DNA of 64,000 nucleotides from Lytechinus variegatus (GCF_018143015.1 NC_054758.1:22436001-22500000), one strand, 5' to 3'; numbered from the stretch's first letter, positions 23,128 to 35,940 are shown. Translations and numbers: made by a program. The notes: generated from the sequence alone by a model not told the origin.

Positions 23128-24475
23128 ACTGTGAATTCTGAGCAGAGAACCAACTTGCCCTTATTATTTAGGAGCCTGAAGTAAGACAGGTATCATCAAG
23201 TCCCTAGGAATAGATCTCAAAACCCCGCTTAAATACCACCTTGCAAACAAAGCTTTTCTTTCTTTTTTTGTTTGTTTGTAGAAGCATGGTGTATTAATTA
23301 ATGACGTAACCAGAGTAAAAGAAATGAAATTAGATTAAGGAAATTAGGAAGGGGAAAGGGAAAGATGGGATGGGAAAGGGGGGCTTGCAGGAGGAAGAAT
23401 ATGATAGGCTGTAAAGACAGTTATAACAAAGAAATTCGCTGCGAGTGACATTTTGGAAGACAAAATGTAGGGTTAGCATGTTGAATGATTCATATGTAAA
23501 AAACATGTATTCATGTGCCGGAATGTGATTTATATGCCAATGTAATTTATATTTTTTTTTAGCATGACTATCTGAATATCTGTTTAACATAAGCAAGATT
23601 GACGTGATTTGTACCCCGCATATACACCAACATATTGTAACGGGCATGATCTACAATCATTGATTAAAAAAAACAACATTTTTCTCCTTTTACCTTTAGG
23701 GCTTTAATTCACGACTCCAGGGAAGCATTTAGACATTCATTTAATTTTCAAATTTTACTATTTCATGCATTTGCTTTCGCTGAAATATTATGTTTCATTA
23801 TTGCATTCTAGTGTTAAGATTTTTTTTTCATTCATTTTTGGTGATATGGCTAACAGACAATCAGTTCACCGTTTTACTTTGGTTTTGATGTTTCCGGTGA
23901 ACGGATAAATTCCAACGAGAAAATGAAGATGATGGCATCGATCCTTATCATTATTATTATCGTTATCGTCATCATCACTGTAAACATAATTTTAATTATT
24001 TTGTGTCATCATTAGTCCGATTTATTATTATTCCAATTATAACCATTATTAGTAGTACTACCATCATCAGGATAATAAGTGTTACCTATCATTGTTTATG
24101 ATATTGATATCGATGCTCTTTTACTTATTTCTTACAAGTTCTCCTCAGTAATATTTTGAGCCCCCAATCGGTTCATGGTGGCCATGGTAACCATTATCTT
24201 GCTAATTATCTCGAGATGTGTTTTAAATCAATACACCTATCAACGGATCAATCCAATTACTTCACCCACGAGAGTGTCAATATCCCTTTTCCTTGTATAG
24301 ACAGTTTCATTGAAGAGTCAAGTTGGATACTTTTGGTTCAATCACTGCCCTCGTCCAATCAACCAATTTCCACCATTTCGAGAAAAAAGTATCTTGCTCT
24401 TGGGAATACATGTTTAAATACTGTAAGTATTGTCAAAATGCCCAGGTAATTGAGACAAAATCAATAATGAAATTA

Positions 24476-24756
24476 TTGTAATAATAATAATAATAGCAGC
24501 TGGATTTATATAGCGCTTTCTGACTAAGGATACAAAGCGCTTGCTATTATTACCCCGGCTTTCGCTCGAGGTACCATCACCGGCGCTCAGTGCATGCAAG
24601 GCATTAATCCTACCGGGTACCCATTCACCTCACCTGGGTCGAGTGCAGCAAAGTGTGGATAAATTTCTTGCTGTAGGAAAACACGTCATGGCTACGATTC
24701 GAACCCACGACCCTATGTTTGAAAGACGAGAGTCAGGTCCACTAGACCACGTCATG
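24476..24756 (-). mobile_element. tRNA-derived SINE
   Basis: Minus-strand copy of the family seen at 15885-16170: B box GGGTTCGAATCG, body CTCGACCCAGGTGAGGTGAA and GGGTACCCGGTAGGAT, tail GCGCTATATAAATCC with (ATT)n at the low-coordinate end. It lies inside the intron of the minus-strand lectin gene, in the sense orientation of that gene. Confidence 0.85.
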
Positions 24757-25503
24757 CCACATGTAGTTACAATGCCTCATAATTAGATGTCACTGAAAGG
24801 CGGGGGGGGGGGATATAACCGTCGCTGTTTAAACATTGCTAAACTTTTATTTCGCAATGTAGATTGAAAATACAGTTTACACACCTACGACGTTATATAA
24901 CAAAGCCCCCCCCCCCCATCCACCTCCGATGACACCTAAATATGAGGCACTGCAACTACAACAATTTCATGATTGATGTTGTCACCTAGGGCATTTTGAC
25001 AATACTTACATGACTTATTTAAACATGTATAGGAAAGACTCACTCATTTCATAAATTTGCCCCGGAAGCCCTACTGTGCCAGGTCCCTTATTTGTTTTGG
25101 CTCATTTATGACACTGCATGAGATGGGATTGAAGTGGGTTATAGTATTATGTACAATCAATTAAACAGTTAAGGTTATGGTTAATGATGAAATCTAGTTC
25201 GGAAATATAGTAAAATATAAGCCTGAACATTTTTACTAATATCATATACCGGGTACTGTACGGAAGGACAGAAATGTTAAGACATCTCTGAAATGGTTAT
25301 CCTACCTTGTCATTCAGTGTTTAGTCTTCGATTAGATTATGTTATAGATTACTGTATGTGTATGATTTCATAAATAAAGCAAACAAACAGTAGTTATCAA
25401 CATCACCATTCTTATGTGACTTTAATCAACATCACTATTCTCATGTGACTATAATCAACACCACCATCACTTAAATGGCCATCGTAGTTCGTTCTATACT
25501 TAC

Positions 25504-25842
25504 ATGCCATGGGTTGGTGAGTCGTGGATTGAGGGGTTCGCCACTTGCCCAGACGACTGGGCCATTGAAGGTCCTTAGACCGAGCCAGGTCTCATTCCGG
25601 GCCATCTGGTTGTAGTTCAGGATGTCCAGAACCTGTTGGTTCTCAAAGTCGGTCGTGATGGACACCAGGTGTCCCCCGAATCCGGTCTCACAGGAACTAA
25701 ACTGTGCACATCTTCTTACCGCATCGTTATAGGTAGCGAACACCTGGGATACCTTGTAGCAAGATCTACCGGATTGGTGCCACCCAACCGGACATGCAGT
25801 GACCGCTAGGGCCAGGGCGGCAAGGCACATTAATCGTAGCAT
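25504..25842 (-). CDS. Exon 1 of a two-exon C-type lectin-like gene (short secreted CTLD protein)
   Basis: Encodes residues 1-113; with exon 2 the protein is 163 residues. A signal peptide (MLRLMCLAALALAVTA) is followed at once by the CTLD, opening CPVGWHQSGRSCYK. Other visible marks are cysteines at 17, 28, 46 and 52, the WLGL motif (family WIGL) and GEPLNP, close to an EPN triad. One N-glycosylation sequon (NETW) is present. The exon ends ...NPWH at the donor CAT/GTAAGT. Unlike its neighbours, the protein has no Pro/Gly-rich repeat, so it is a bare CTLD. Likely a secreted skeletal-matrix or extracellular lectin; the precise family member is not identified. Confidence 0.85.
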
Positions 25843-27139
25843 AGTGATGAGGTTAACTTCTCCCGGCGGTGTCGAGCGACAAAAAGTCTGATAAGATGTT
25901 GGGAATCCTCCTTTGGAATTGTTACGAGATGGACAAAGTCAATGGACCAACGTATGTGTTGCACTAAGGTATGAGTTTGCACAGGTGGGGCACAAGGGTG
26001 TTAAAGCGACTCAAAATGGGGCTAGAGTTGAGGGTGGTGCTGTGAGAGTTAGATTGGGTTGTTGAGTACGAGGCCTGGCTTGTTATCAAAGGGAACATGG
26101 AAATTGAGGGCGAAACTAGAGGTTCATGATGACGTACATCAGGGAAATTGATCCCCCGCAATGACAAAGTACATCGAAATATAGACGGGCGAAGAGAACG
26201 GGAAAGAGAGAGAGGGGGAGAGGGATACAAGATGGATATAGGTGTGCACTTTGTACGCATGCGCAAAAGACAATGAATCATTATCGAAATTGTCCAAGAA
26301 ACTGCTGCCACTGTAATGACGATCTTCCGAGAGCTTGTTTCAACCACGTCATTGATTTTACATGAGACTGAGATGTAATTTGTCACATAATTACCAAAAA
26401 GTCTGGAAAAAATCCACTTATTTTTTTCCTATTGTTTGATTGATAACGAATTCAATTCATTTTGAAAATTTCATCAAAATTACAAAGAAAAGTGAATTAT
26501 AATCTAACATAATGAAATGAATTGGAAACTTTCTGGTACGAAAACCTTGTTAACATGGTTAATAAAGGTTCCCTTCAAATAAATACGACATATTAATACA
26601 AAATTCAAAACATATGATATAGAAATTATCATATCTTGTAGAATAAAATTTAGATCCTAGTAAAATATAAGCTTTTTATCATATTCTTCCAAGTAAAAGA
26701 TAAACAAGGCTGAATAATAATACAAGATAAAACAAAAATGAAAGGAATACACGAAACAATACGTTAGAAGAATAGAACATAACAGAACGGTACAAGAACG
26801 AGGCAATAAAAACCATACAAGAACAACAGATAGCAAAATTTGTATACAAGAATGGCCAAATTAAAAAAAAAATAAAAAAAAAAAAATACGGACAAACATG
26901 AGGAAACATGAAAAAACACATCTGGATAGTATTACGTAACAATGCCTTGTATTTCCACACCAACAGTAAGGGTGTTATATTCAAAGGAGAACATTATGAT
27001 AATATTCAGAATATGATTGACGCCGTGAACTATATGGTGAATCATTATCATCCAGTGATTGAATTACCTTAACATCTCTAATAATTAATGGTATATCTAA
27101 GTTAATAATTTGTTTATTCTATAAATCAAATTATTTCAA
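25843..27139. other. 5' flank of the two-exon lectin gene
   Basis: No further gene seen. An ACGCATGCGCAAAA motif (NRF1-like palindrome) lies near 26253-26266, about 410 bp upstream of the start codon. Beyond about 26400 the sequence is AT-rich with A-runs and no recognisable element. Confidence 0.4.
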
Positions 27140-27149
27140 ACAAAGAGTT

Positions 27150-27810
27150 TAATCCAAAAGGAGCTAAATCCACTTCTGGTGTTTTTCTGTAGATCATGGT
27201 TTTTAAATCTTTTTATTTTTATATATGTGATAGTGATATCATCTTAGATCAATAGATGATGTTTTTTTAAATCTAGCATTCAATATCAATTTTTAAGAAT
27301 TTTTCAATGTCATTTTTCACGAATTTAGCTCCTTTTGGAATAAAACCTTACTTAGTTGAATGTCCATTTTTGCCAATTTAAACATCTTTGGTATTGGAAA
27401 TTGAATACGAAACACATATATTGTGCTAGAAGAACACATTTTACATCATTATCTGACGTAAAATGACCCATCATTGGAAATTTTGAAAAGAAAAAAAAGA
27501 TATTTTTCAAGGAGCTAAATCCCAAAATATTCATAAAAATAGTAAAATTATGTTGTATCCACCAAAATTTGCACAGAGGGTTTGAGCTCAAATTCACATC
27601 ATGCACCTATATAATAAATGTGAATGCATAACAAAATGTAAAGTAGTAAAAATTAACCAATTTTATATGACCCAGTTGTGGATTTAGCTCTTTTTTAAAT
27701 AAAAAACTCAAATTTGCGACCAATTTTTTTACCAAATTTCGCAAATGCGATATGGTGCATTTGATTCCCATTTGGTCAAAACTCGATTTAGCCTATTTTG
27801 AAATTAAGCT
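27150..27810. repeat. Repeat block with alternating GGAGCTAAATCC units
   Basis: The motif AAAAGGAGCTAAATCC and its reverse complement alternate at roughly 110-185 bp spacing (about 27156 plus, 27325 minus, 27508 plus, 27674 minus, 27782 minus). Sequence between cores is AT-rich and diverged. The same core type is found at 58300-59065. Confidence 0.6.
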
Positions 27811-28371
27811 CTTCACATATTGACCAGCAGGTTCACAGGCTAAAGGGGTAAATTTACATATCCAAATACAGTCAACATGTAAATTATAAGTATAGTATAC
27901 AAAATAATTATTATGATGACTGCATTGCATCAAGGGCATGATATGCATATGTTAAAATTGGATCTAATCTAAATCTAAAACTATGAGGACACATTTGATT
28001 AGAACTTTACAGAAAGGAATATTCAAATATCAGCTGCTGTTTTTATAGAAATCCGTGAGTTTGAGAGAGCTGTACAAGCATTGCTTTTTAGTGGGTCCCT
28101 CCATTTCCATCTTAATTTAATTTCTATTGAAAAATAGTATACTTATTTAAAACCTCCAATGTGTTGCCCAAATCGTGTAAGCTTTTTTTTCACAACATAT
28201 GTATTATTATTTTTGTTTCTTTGCAATGGATACAAATACTTATTTTTATATATATGGTATACAATTTGTTTTTGTTTGATGGAAGTGAAATAAATAAAAT
28301 TGAAAATTGACATTGAGAGAGCTGTGCATTTTTTTTATAAGTAGGCTAACGACCTATATGCTGAAGACGCA
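27811..28371. other. Intergenic DNA, nothing recognised
   Basis: About 560 bp of AT-rich DNA with no supported feature. Confidence 0.4.
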
Positions 28372-28652
28372 AGTGGAGCGTTTTAGGTCAGTGGATTATA
28401 GTTCCCGTACTTTGTAATAGAAGTCGTGGGGTCAGATCCCAGCAATGACGTACTTTCCTTCAGCAAGAAATTGATCCACATTTTGCTGCACTAAACCCAG
28501 GTGGGGTGAATGGGTACCGGTATACTAGGATTTATTCCTTGACCGGTTTAGCGCCTGTAAGGCGGCTCAGCGGGAGCGGGAGTAATCTTACGATACTATT
28601 AGTATCAAACGCAGTTGAGATCATGCACGTTGTAGCGACGCTATATAAATTG
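28372..28652 (+). mobile_element. tRNA-derived SINE (diverged)
   Basis: Head with TTAGGTCAGTGGATTA and a B-box-like GGGGTCAGATCCC, body ACCCAGGTGGGGTGAATGGG and tail GCTATATAAATTG. It is the same family as 15885-16170 but more diverged, so older. Confidence 0.75.
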
Positions 28653-29440
28653 TAACAGGTGGGATGGGGTGATCACCCATGTGACCTTATTCAAATAGTA
28701 ATTTTAAAAAGAGGGTAAATTTGAAAAAAATGGAATAAAGGATGAAGAAAAATACAATATATATACAAACGAGTAGCCTGACTTGTGTATCCCTACATGT
28801 ATATCCCGGTCCAGTACTCTCAAATGAGAGTGAAAAAATATTAGGTCACATCATCTGCCCCTACCAAATTGTTTGTTTGTTGTTAATCAAAGGCATAGCC
28901 CATGAGAAAGGGCATGCCATGTTACTATGTCGTTTATAGATGATTATCAACTTTTATTCCTTAAAGCATGCGCCACTGTACTGTGCGTCCGAAAAAAGGG
29001 AAATCGATTATTTGTCGATTTTCGCAACAAATGACTCTTAGTATTCCGTAAACATGGTAAAGTAAAATTGCTTACAACGGGGATCGCGAGACGTATTTGG
29101 ACATTTGTGTGAATGTGTGTGTGTAGGGGGGGGGGGGGGGTAACATGCATAAAATGACGATGCAATGTTGAGGGAGAGGTCTCGGTACCCCTCTACCCAA
29201 GGATTGGCCATGCTCAGCCGTGACAGTTCTGATTACAACCGCGGTCATGTTGTTAAGCACCTCGTTCACTATTTGCAGGTTTTTTGTCCAAGATATAGTG
29301 ACTTTTACAGGACTGTCAACGTGCTAAAGATGGTTGTAAATAAAGAAGCTTGAACATGTTTAATAGGAATAATTGTAATTTGTAAACAAATTTTCGACAT
29401 TACTCCTATGTGTTTAAGATCGTATGCTCGATCTGTGATG
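28653..29440. other. Intergenic DNA, nothing recognised
   Basis: Contains a (GT)n plus poly-G run near 29105-29140. No gene seen. Confidence 0.4.
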
Positions 29441-29462
29441 AGAATCATAAGTCAGAAAAAAT

Positions 29463-29545
29463 TGGAGCCAGTGGTATTCGAACCTGCCATCTACTGCTCG
29501 CCGGGCAGCGACTCAACCATCAGGCTATTCTGGTTCACGGCTAAA
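29463..29545 (-). repeat. tRNA-like SINE head
   Basis: On the minus strand, TAGCCTGATGGTTGAG (A-box-like) and CAGGTTCGAATACCAC (B-box-like) occur at tRNA spacing, with a cloverleaf-like arrangement. No CCA-less tRNA end or terminator is clear, so it is more likely a SINE head than a tRNA gene. It differs from the heads at 15885 and 18632. Confidence 0.5.
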
Positions 29546-30609
29546 TCACGATGAACTGCATGGAATTCAAATACCCTACTTCTTTCTGACCCATTGATAT
29601 GCAAATGCTGTCCGCTGTGGAGAGTAGATAGTAAATAAAGAAGCTTTTATCGGAGAAATTATAATTTGTTGTAAAAGATGGAGAAATTGTAAATTGTTAG
29701 ATGGAATAAAGTTCCATCCTTAAATCACGCCAGTAGTCATGGTAATGAGGAAACAGGAACCATGGTCCCTACCGCTAGGGAATGATAAGGGGAAGAGGAA
29801 AAGGGCAAAGATTTGAAATAGGGACAGGAGAAAAAGAAAGAGAGGGCAGAGAGAAGCACAAATCCAAAACTATATCACATCAAAGACTGGGTGCTTAAAA
29901 ACTAATCATATTGCAGAAACCATGTCGTTTTATCTTTTTAGATAAATAATAATAATTAACATTTATTTTTCAATTCATTTTTATATTTTCTCAGCATAAA
30001 ACAATATATAGTATATATATATATATATATATATATACAATATGTACATGTATAAGCGAAAACGCTAATCCTGAAATGTTTAAAGAAACTAGTGAGTTGT
30101 TGCTTCAAGTAAATTGATGAAAATGCATAATAACGATATTAAGCGAAAATATATACACACACAGCATTGCCATTAGCGGTCACTAGCATACATACAAGGG
30201 GGCGGCGGTGGGGAGGGCGGTAAATGTAGGATTAGGCAGGAGAAAAATTACTTTGAACAGTTGGATATATGCACAGGTTTTTTTTTTTTTTTACTAGGCA
30301 TTTATTAAATGAAGTTATTGTAGTTGAACACTTGACACTCGTCAGAAAGATTGCTCCATATACGAGGGCCAGTATGCCTTAATGGATTAAGTAGAATTTG
30401 TGTTTTAACTTTGGAATAGTGAAATTTAATACTTAGCCGAGTAATATGACAGTGAACAAAACGATGTTCATAATATGTATTTTCTCTGAATTGTCAATTT
30501 CTTATATATGTCAACGTATTTCATTTGATCCACACAGCATACATATATAGCGTCTTCTTCTGAGCAATATCCATTATATTTCCACATCGTCTTGAATTGC
30601 TAAAAAACC
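29546..30609. other. Intergenic DNA with a (TA)n tract
   Basis: No gene seen. A (TA)n tract lies near 30008-30040, a G-rich patch near 30200 and a T-run near 30280. Confidence 0.4.
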
Positions 30610-30612
30610 TAA

Positions 30613-31976
30613 AGCCCCAGTCACATATAGAGCCCGGACCACCCCGGACCATCCCGGATCTGATCCGGGGTGGTCCGGGGAGAGATCCGTGTTGGCACCT
30701 TGGGCATCCTTGGAGGTCCGGGGTGGTCCGTGTTGGTCCTTGAACGTCCGGGAGGCCAACACGGCAGTTTTTGACTGTCAAAAACATCCGGCGTCATCCG
30801 TGGACTGCCGTGTTGGCAAAGCCATCCGGGATGGTCCGTGTAGGTCCGTGTGGCTGCCGTGTAGGTCCGTGTAGCTGCCGTGTAGGTCCGTGTAGCTGCC
30901 TGGAGTATCCTTGGCAGTCCGTGTTCTTTTTTCCCCATCAAAATCATTACAGCGCTATTTACTTTATGAACTTTTCAGTAGTTATTAAACAGTTGACACA
31001 AACATGCTTAATTTATTCAAGTGGATGATTAAATGATTCAGGATATTTTCTTACGCTTTGGAGATTGGCCCCAACCTAATATTTGTAAACTTAGTGCATG
31101 TATGAATAATTTTTTTCCTAATATTTACCCACTACTTTGTTATCATATGTATATGTTATATGTTATGTACCTGTTACATCGAAATTGTACATTAAGTTTT
31201 ATACTACTGCCCTGCATCGACAGTAATATGCGTCATAACCTGGGCCTATCTTAATTGTTATTATGTTTTGTATAGACTTTGTAAATTTCTTTCCTTTATT
31301 GTGATTTTAATGAAGTGATATCAAATCAAATCGAAATTACATTTGTCGTTCAAGATTTAAAGTACTTAACATTTAACAACTACTGTTAAAACAGTAAACT
31401 GTGTTGTATAAAAAAACTGCGTTTTTACTGGTTAAGGAAATTTTGATATATTTTTAAACACAACATGATAATTTTGCGACAAGGATGAGAAAAAAATGAA
31501 CAAATAGATAAATAAATATATAATTAGATAAATATCAGCTCATTGTTGTGAACAGATTTTCATTTGCCGTGCTGGTCAATATAGCTGCCGTGTTGGTCCG
31601 TGTAGCTGACGTGTTGGTCCTTGTAGCTGACGTGTTGGTCCGTGTTGTTGACGTGTTGGTCCGTGTAGCTGACGTGTTGGTCCGTGTAGCTGACGTGTTG
31701 GTCCGTGTAGCTGACGTGTTGGTCCTTGTAGCTGACGTGTTGGTCCGTGTTGCTGACGTGTTGGTCCGTGTAGCTGACGGGTTGGTCCGTGTTGCTGACG
31801 TGTTGGTCCGTGTTGACGACGTGCTCTGCCGGCATGGTCCGTGTAGATCCGTGTGAAGCTGCCGTGTTGATGCCGTGTTTACAGTCATCCGGTTCAAAAC
31901 TATCCCGGACCTCCCGGATCATGCCGGTATTGCCGTGTTGATCCGTGAGGATCCGTGTCTATATGTGACTGGGGCT
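30613..31976. mobile_element. Non-autonomous TIR transposon, PIF/Harbinger-like, copy 1
   Basis: 1364 bp, bounded by inverted AGCCCCAGTCACATATAGA and TCTATATGTGACTGGGGCT and flanked by TAA on both sides (30610-30612 and 31977-31979), a 3-bp duplication typical of PIF/Harbinger. Subterminal regions are minisatellite-like: about 30630-30930 has GTCCGTGTAGCTGCC-type units, and 31565-31890 has about 12 units of 21 bp (GCTGACGTGTTGGTCCGTGT). The 21-bp period leaves frames open but encodes no domain. The middle (about 30940-31550) is AT-rich and ends in LINE-tail-like sequence. Confidence 0.75.
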
Positions 31977-31979
31977 TAA

Positions 31980-33168
31980 CTTATGTACATACATTATGTA
32001 ACTTTACTCCTTAAGGGAAGTCAGACCATGAAAACAAGTTAGGCTGTGTGAAAAAAACATCTTAATAAAAAAAATTAGAAAAATTGAATTAATAGTAAAA
32101 AAACCCTGATATAGACATTTGAATGTTGACATCACTAAGTTGACCCCCCCCCCCCCGATTTCATCGAAAAGATTAAAAAACGGGAAAATAGAAAAGGGAA
32201 ATAGGGAAAGAAGACAAAAAAAGAAAGGGAGAAAGAAGAAAGAAAGAAAGAAAGAAAGAAGAAAAAAAGGAAAGAAGGAATTTTGAAAAAAGGGAAAAGG
32301 AAATGGAAGGAGAGAAAAACATGTAAGGAAGTACAAAATATCCTGAAATACTAATGATTATCAAGAGAGGGTTATAAAATAAAAAGATATATCTCAATGG
32401 CACGGGCAAGAATGGCTGCAAAATGGGAGAAAGAGGAAAAAAAGAAATTAAAGTAGAGCCAAAAGCTACATTGAAAATCAGAATATGAAGAAAAGGGACA
32501 AGAACACGACCTGGCTGACGAGGACTGAAAAGTATAAAGACCGGGAAGAAAGGTGGATGGCATCTACTATAAGCTTGCTTAATTTTATGCAATAATGGTC
32601 GCAATCAAAACAAAAAAATAAAATCTTAGTCAAGAAATCAGCCAAGGGCTAGTTATATTAATTCCCCTATACTATGTCCTAAGTTTCCGAAGTAAAGTTT
32701 GACGCCGGCTAGATTTACCTTTAAAGCCCTTAATGAATGTTAACTTTGGCTAAATTTCTAAAGCTATTATCACATAACTAGAATTTTGTTTCAAAATCAT
32801 TTTAAATTCTGGCTCGATTCGCTCGCTTGCAACTTTACAAATTTTACCACACGGGACTTATGTTAAGCAACTTTTTGCCGGGCGCGCCATGCTTAATTTT
32901 CTGTACTTATTACGCATTGAGCTTCGCCCTAAAAAAAAATCCTGTTCATACCATGATATGACTGGGAATTTTTTTGTCTCTTGCCCCCCCCCCCCGACCA
33001 CCCACCCCCATTAAGCCCCTGTTTATTATCCCAACAACTCAAACTTTTTTTTATCTTATTCTTTGATTTACTAACGGAGCAGCTGTACTGACTTATAACG
33101 AACACCGAATTTATTAAAAACAATCATATATCATACACATGGATCACAGTACAATACATTTACAGAAG
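31980..33168. other. Intergenic DNA with purine-rich tract
   Basis: No gene seen. The part at about 32150-32320 is almost pure A/G (GAAAGAAAG type), which keeps minus-strand frames open as F/S/L-rich runs. Poly-C tracts lie near 32143 and 32985. Confidence 0.45.
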
Positions 33169-33759
33169 TTAAAGAGGAATGAAACCTTTTGAATAAAGAG
33201 GCTTGTGTAGAAACAGAAAAATCAAAGAATAAGAATAAAGAAAGTTTGAGAAAAATCGGACAAATAATGAGAAAGTTATGAGCATTTGAATATTGCAATC
33301 ACTAATGCTATGGAGATCCTCCCATTGGCAATGCGACAAGGATGTGTGATGTCACTGATGAAAAACTTTCCCTTTGGTGGACTATAAAATACCCTCAAAA
33401 TGTCTCTTTTTACTTTTTCTTATGATGATACAAACTCTTTATCCAAGATATATTCTTAAAAATATGTATTACATGCCCTCATGTAGAAAGAACACATGAT
33501 CTATGGATAGATGTGATAAAAGAGGCAATTCAAGTGAAATATAGACTAAAGTAATGGGGAGAGTTGTTCACACGTGACATCACACATCTTTGTCGCATTG
33601 CCAATTTGCTATCTCCATAGCATTAGTGATCGCAATATTCAAATGCTCATAACTTTCTCATTATTTGTCCGATTTTTCTCAAACTTTTGTTGATCTGTTT
33701 CTTTGATTTTTCTGTTTTCACACAAGCTATCTTGTTCCGATGGTTTCATTCTCCTTTAA
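33169..33759. mobile_element. Fold-back MITE with TTAA flanks (piggyBac-like), copy D
   Basis: TTAA at 33169-33172 and 33756-33759. Left AGAGGAATGAAACC pairs with GGTTTCATTCTCCT. The arms are long inverted repeats, for example AGAAAAATCGGACAAATAAT versus ATTATTTGTCCGATTTTTCT. The interior holds GTGATGTCACTGATG. It is a separate subfamily from copies A/E and B/C. Confidence 0.8.
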
Positions 33760-34023
33760 TGATAACATGGATGGTTTTTAGGACCCCGAGAGAAGCTCGG
33801 TTTGTGAGAGGGGCCCTGTCTAGATTAAGGTTTTGGGCTGAATCATAACAAACGAGCACCAAATTTGGAATTCGGTGGGACGATCGATGGGTAAATGCCA
33901 ATGCCAACTGACTAATGCAAGAAAAGAATGTTCGTCATTATTATTGTAGTCCTACCTCCGTGATGTATCAGTCAGTAATAGCATCGACAGGAAGCCCAAA
34001 TGCCATAGGAGTTCGTTGTAAGC

Positions 34024-34315
34024 ATTGGCGGCGGAAGCCAACAAAATTAGGAGGGGTCCACCTGAAATTTTGTGATGGACACAGGTAAAAAAAAAGAAGA
34101 AAAAAGGTCATCAACCAAAATTTTAGGGGGGGACCAAACACATTTTAGGGGGGTCCATATGAATTTAGGGGGGACGCAGGAAACAAAATTGACAAGCAAA
34201 AAAAAAAAAAAAGGTTATCAACTAAAATTTTAGAGGGGGACCGTCCGCCCCACCTCAAATTTAGGGGGATCTGTCCCCCCGTCCCCCCCCCCCGCTTCCG
34301 CCGCCTATGGTTGTA
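34024..34315. repeat. Interspersed repeat with GGCGGCGGAAGC / GCTTCCGCCGCC ends
   Basis: Begins GGCGGCGGAAGCC and ends GCTTCCGCCGCC. Inside are four diverged copies of an AATTTTAGGGGGG(A/T)CC motif separated by A-runs. Looks like a short non-coding element with tandem internal units. Confidence 0.6.
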
Positions 34316-35814
34316 AGCACGCATTAGATAAATAATAACATCTTATAAGAATACATAATACAGGAATAGTAAAGAGCGTATTTACAATTGGTCTAAACAC
34401 ATACATACGCATCCCCACACACTCACTTGCAACACACAGGTCAGCACGAGTAAACAAGAAGTCAAAGACTAACTTGAAAATTAATTATTTTTACAATAAT
34501 CTTTGGAATAACATCGCTTTAGCATGTTTAGAAAGGATTTTAAACCTCGAAAGCGTTGTACTGTTTGTTTGTTTTTTATATCAAGACAGTGGCAGCTTAT
34601 TTCATTCTCTGATACAAAAAAAAAGGAATCTTAGGAGAGATTTGTCCCAATATGAGACTGGTGTGTGTGTGTGATTCCTGTGGGGAGTATTATAATCATG
34701 CATCTGTGCATTGGAGGCAAACACACCTTGAGGACTAAACTAAATTAAACAATTAATCAAATCATTTCATGGTCTTTGAGGAACACCATAATTAAGTGAC
34801 GGTTTCTAGCGGGCAAATAAATGAAATCAGTAAAAATTCGTAAAATACGCGAATGCAAAAAAAAAAGAACAAGTTAATTTTGACGGTCGCAATTTATGCT
34901 GCCTAAGTTCACCAATCGTGGAGAGAGGTTATATTTATCACCGGTCTTGTTTTACAGTTTGGTGGATTTTTTTCTGAGCGATTTTCTGACCTTAACATAT
35001 TTTTCAATTTGGCTATTTTAGACCAGGATATACCGGGGTAAATATGACCATAACCCCCCCCCCCCCCGATCTCGGCCGCTGATTGCGCGATCGCCGCGAA
35101 AATTTGTTCGTGCGTAAAGGCGGATGCAAACTGCAAGGCTGTATAGTAAGATTTTCAAAAAATTAATTGGTTATATTTTTATCAATTATTTATGCAAATT
35201 AGCGTATGAAATTTGCCCTAATAGTGTTTTTGTGTATGTTTTTGTCCCAAACTCACTTAATATAGCTAGTAGTAATTTTTGGTTAGAGTATGAACTTTCA
35301 CATTTTCAACAAATAACGACAAAATTTGATAAAATATAGTTAAATGATATCTTATGTATTTTAGTTTTTTTAATCTTATGTATTTCTTCGTTTTTAAGAC
35401 TTTTTCCCCCGATGACCTTGCAATCATAAATAGCATGAAATAAATCCATTTAAACCATCACAATGGAAAAATGATCATACATTCATGACTTTTTATTGAA
35501 AAAACACAATTTGCATTGACTTTGTAAACGGAATCACGTTTTTGAACGATTTTTAGTCTGACATGCACTTGTTGCAGAATCTCGGAACCGCGTACCCGGC
35601 GGTCGCAAATTGAAAAAAGACTTGGAAGAAAAAGTCAGCAAGCGGTGCAGTAAAAAAAAATCGCGCGACGGCGTAGAAAATGAAATTTGTCGCCCCCCCC
35701 CGTTAAATAAGAGTTAAACAGGGACCTAAGCGAACTGGACGGCACAAAAGGGTGCGAAAAATATCATTAGAAGAAAAAACCTATCGAGGTGAAATATTTA
35801 AAATTTGTATATTT
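34316..35814. other. Intergenic DNA, nothing recognised
   Basis: About 1.5 kb without a gene. Poly-C runs at about 35056 and 35693. Confidence 0.4.
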
Positions 35815-35940
35815 AGATGTACATTCTGTACATACGTAGCATTTTGTAAATATCTTTATTGTTATTCAGGGCCCCATGGAAGACCACTACTTATTGGTGA
35901 ATGGGCTACCCTGTCAAAATATCAGAAATAAATAAATGAT
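35815..35940 (+). repeat. Likely LINE 3'-end fragment
   Basis: TTTGTAAATATCTTTATTG, GGGCCCCATGGA and the ending AGAAATAAATAAATGATT resemble the 3' untranslated tail of CR1/L2-like LINEs. No reverse-transcriptase frame accompanies it, so the assignment is weak. Confidence 0.35.

Larger units (their letters stand above)
20791..25503 (-). other. Intron of the two-exon lectin gene (4713 bp)
   Basis: Bounded on the minus strand by GTAAGT at 25503-25498 and CAG at 20793-20791. It holds a TTAA-flanked MITE (22517-23127), a SINE (24476-24756), ATT/ATC-rich microsatellite patches near 23940-24060, poly-G and poly-C runs near 24805 and 24906, and two short direct copies of an AATCAACATCAC/CATGTGACT motif near 25390-25460. 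No other exon of a CTLD was recognised in it. Confidence 0.7.

Noticed and set aside
31535-31922. Open frames of 102-120 codons reading TRTNTSA or ADVLVRV repeats
   Set aside because: By-products of the 21-bp array inside the TIR transposon; the copy at 37644-38203 behaves in the same way.
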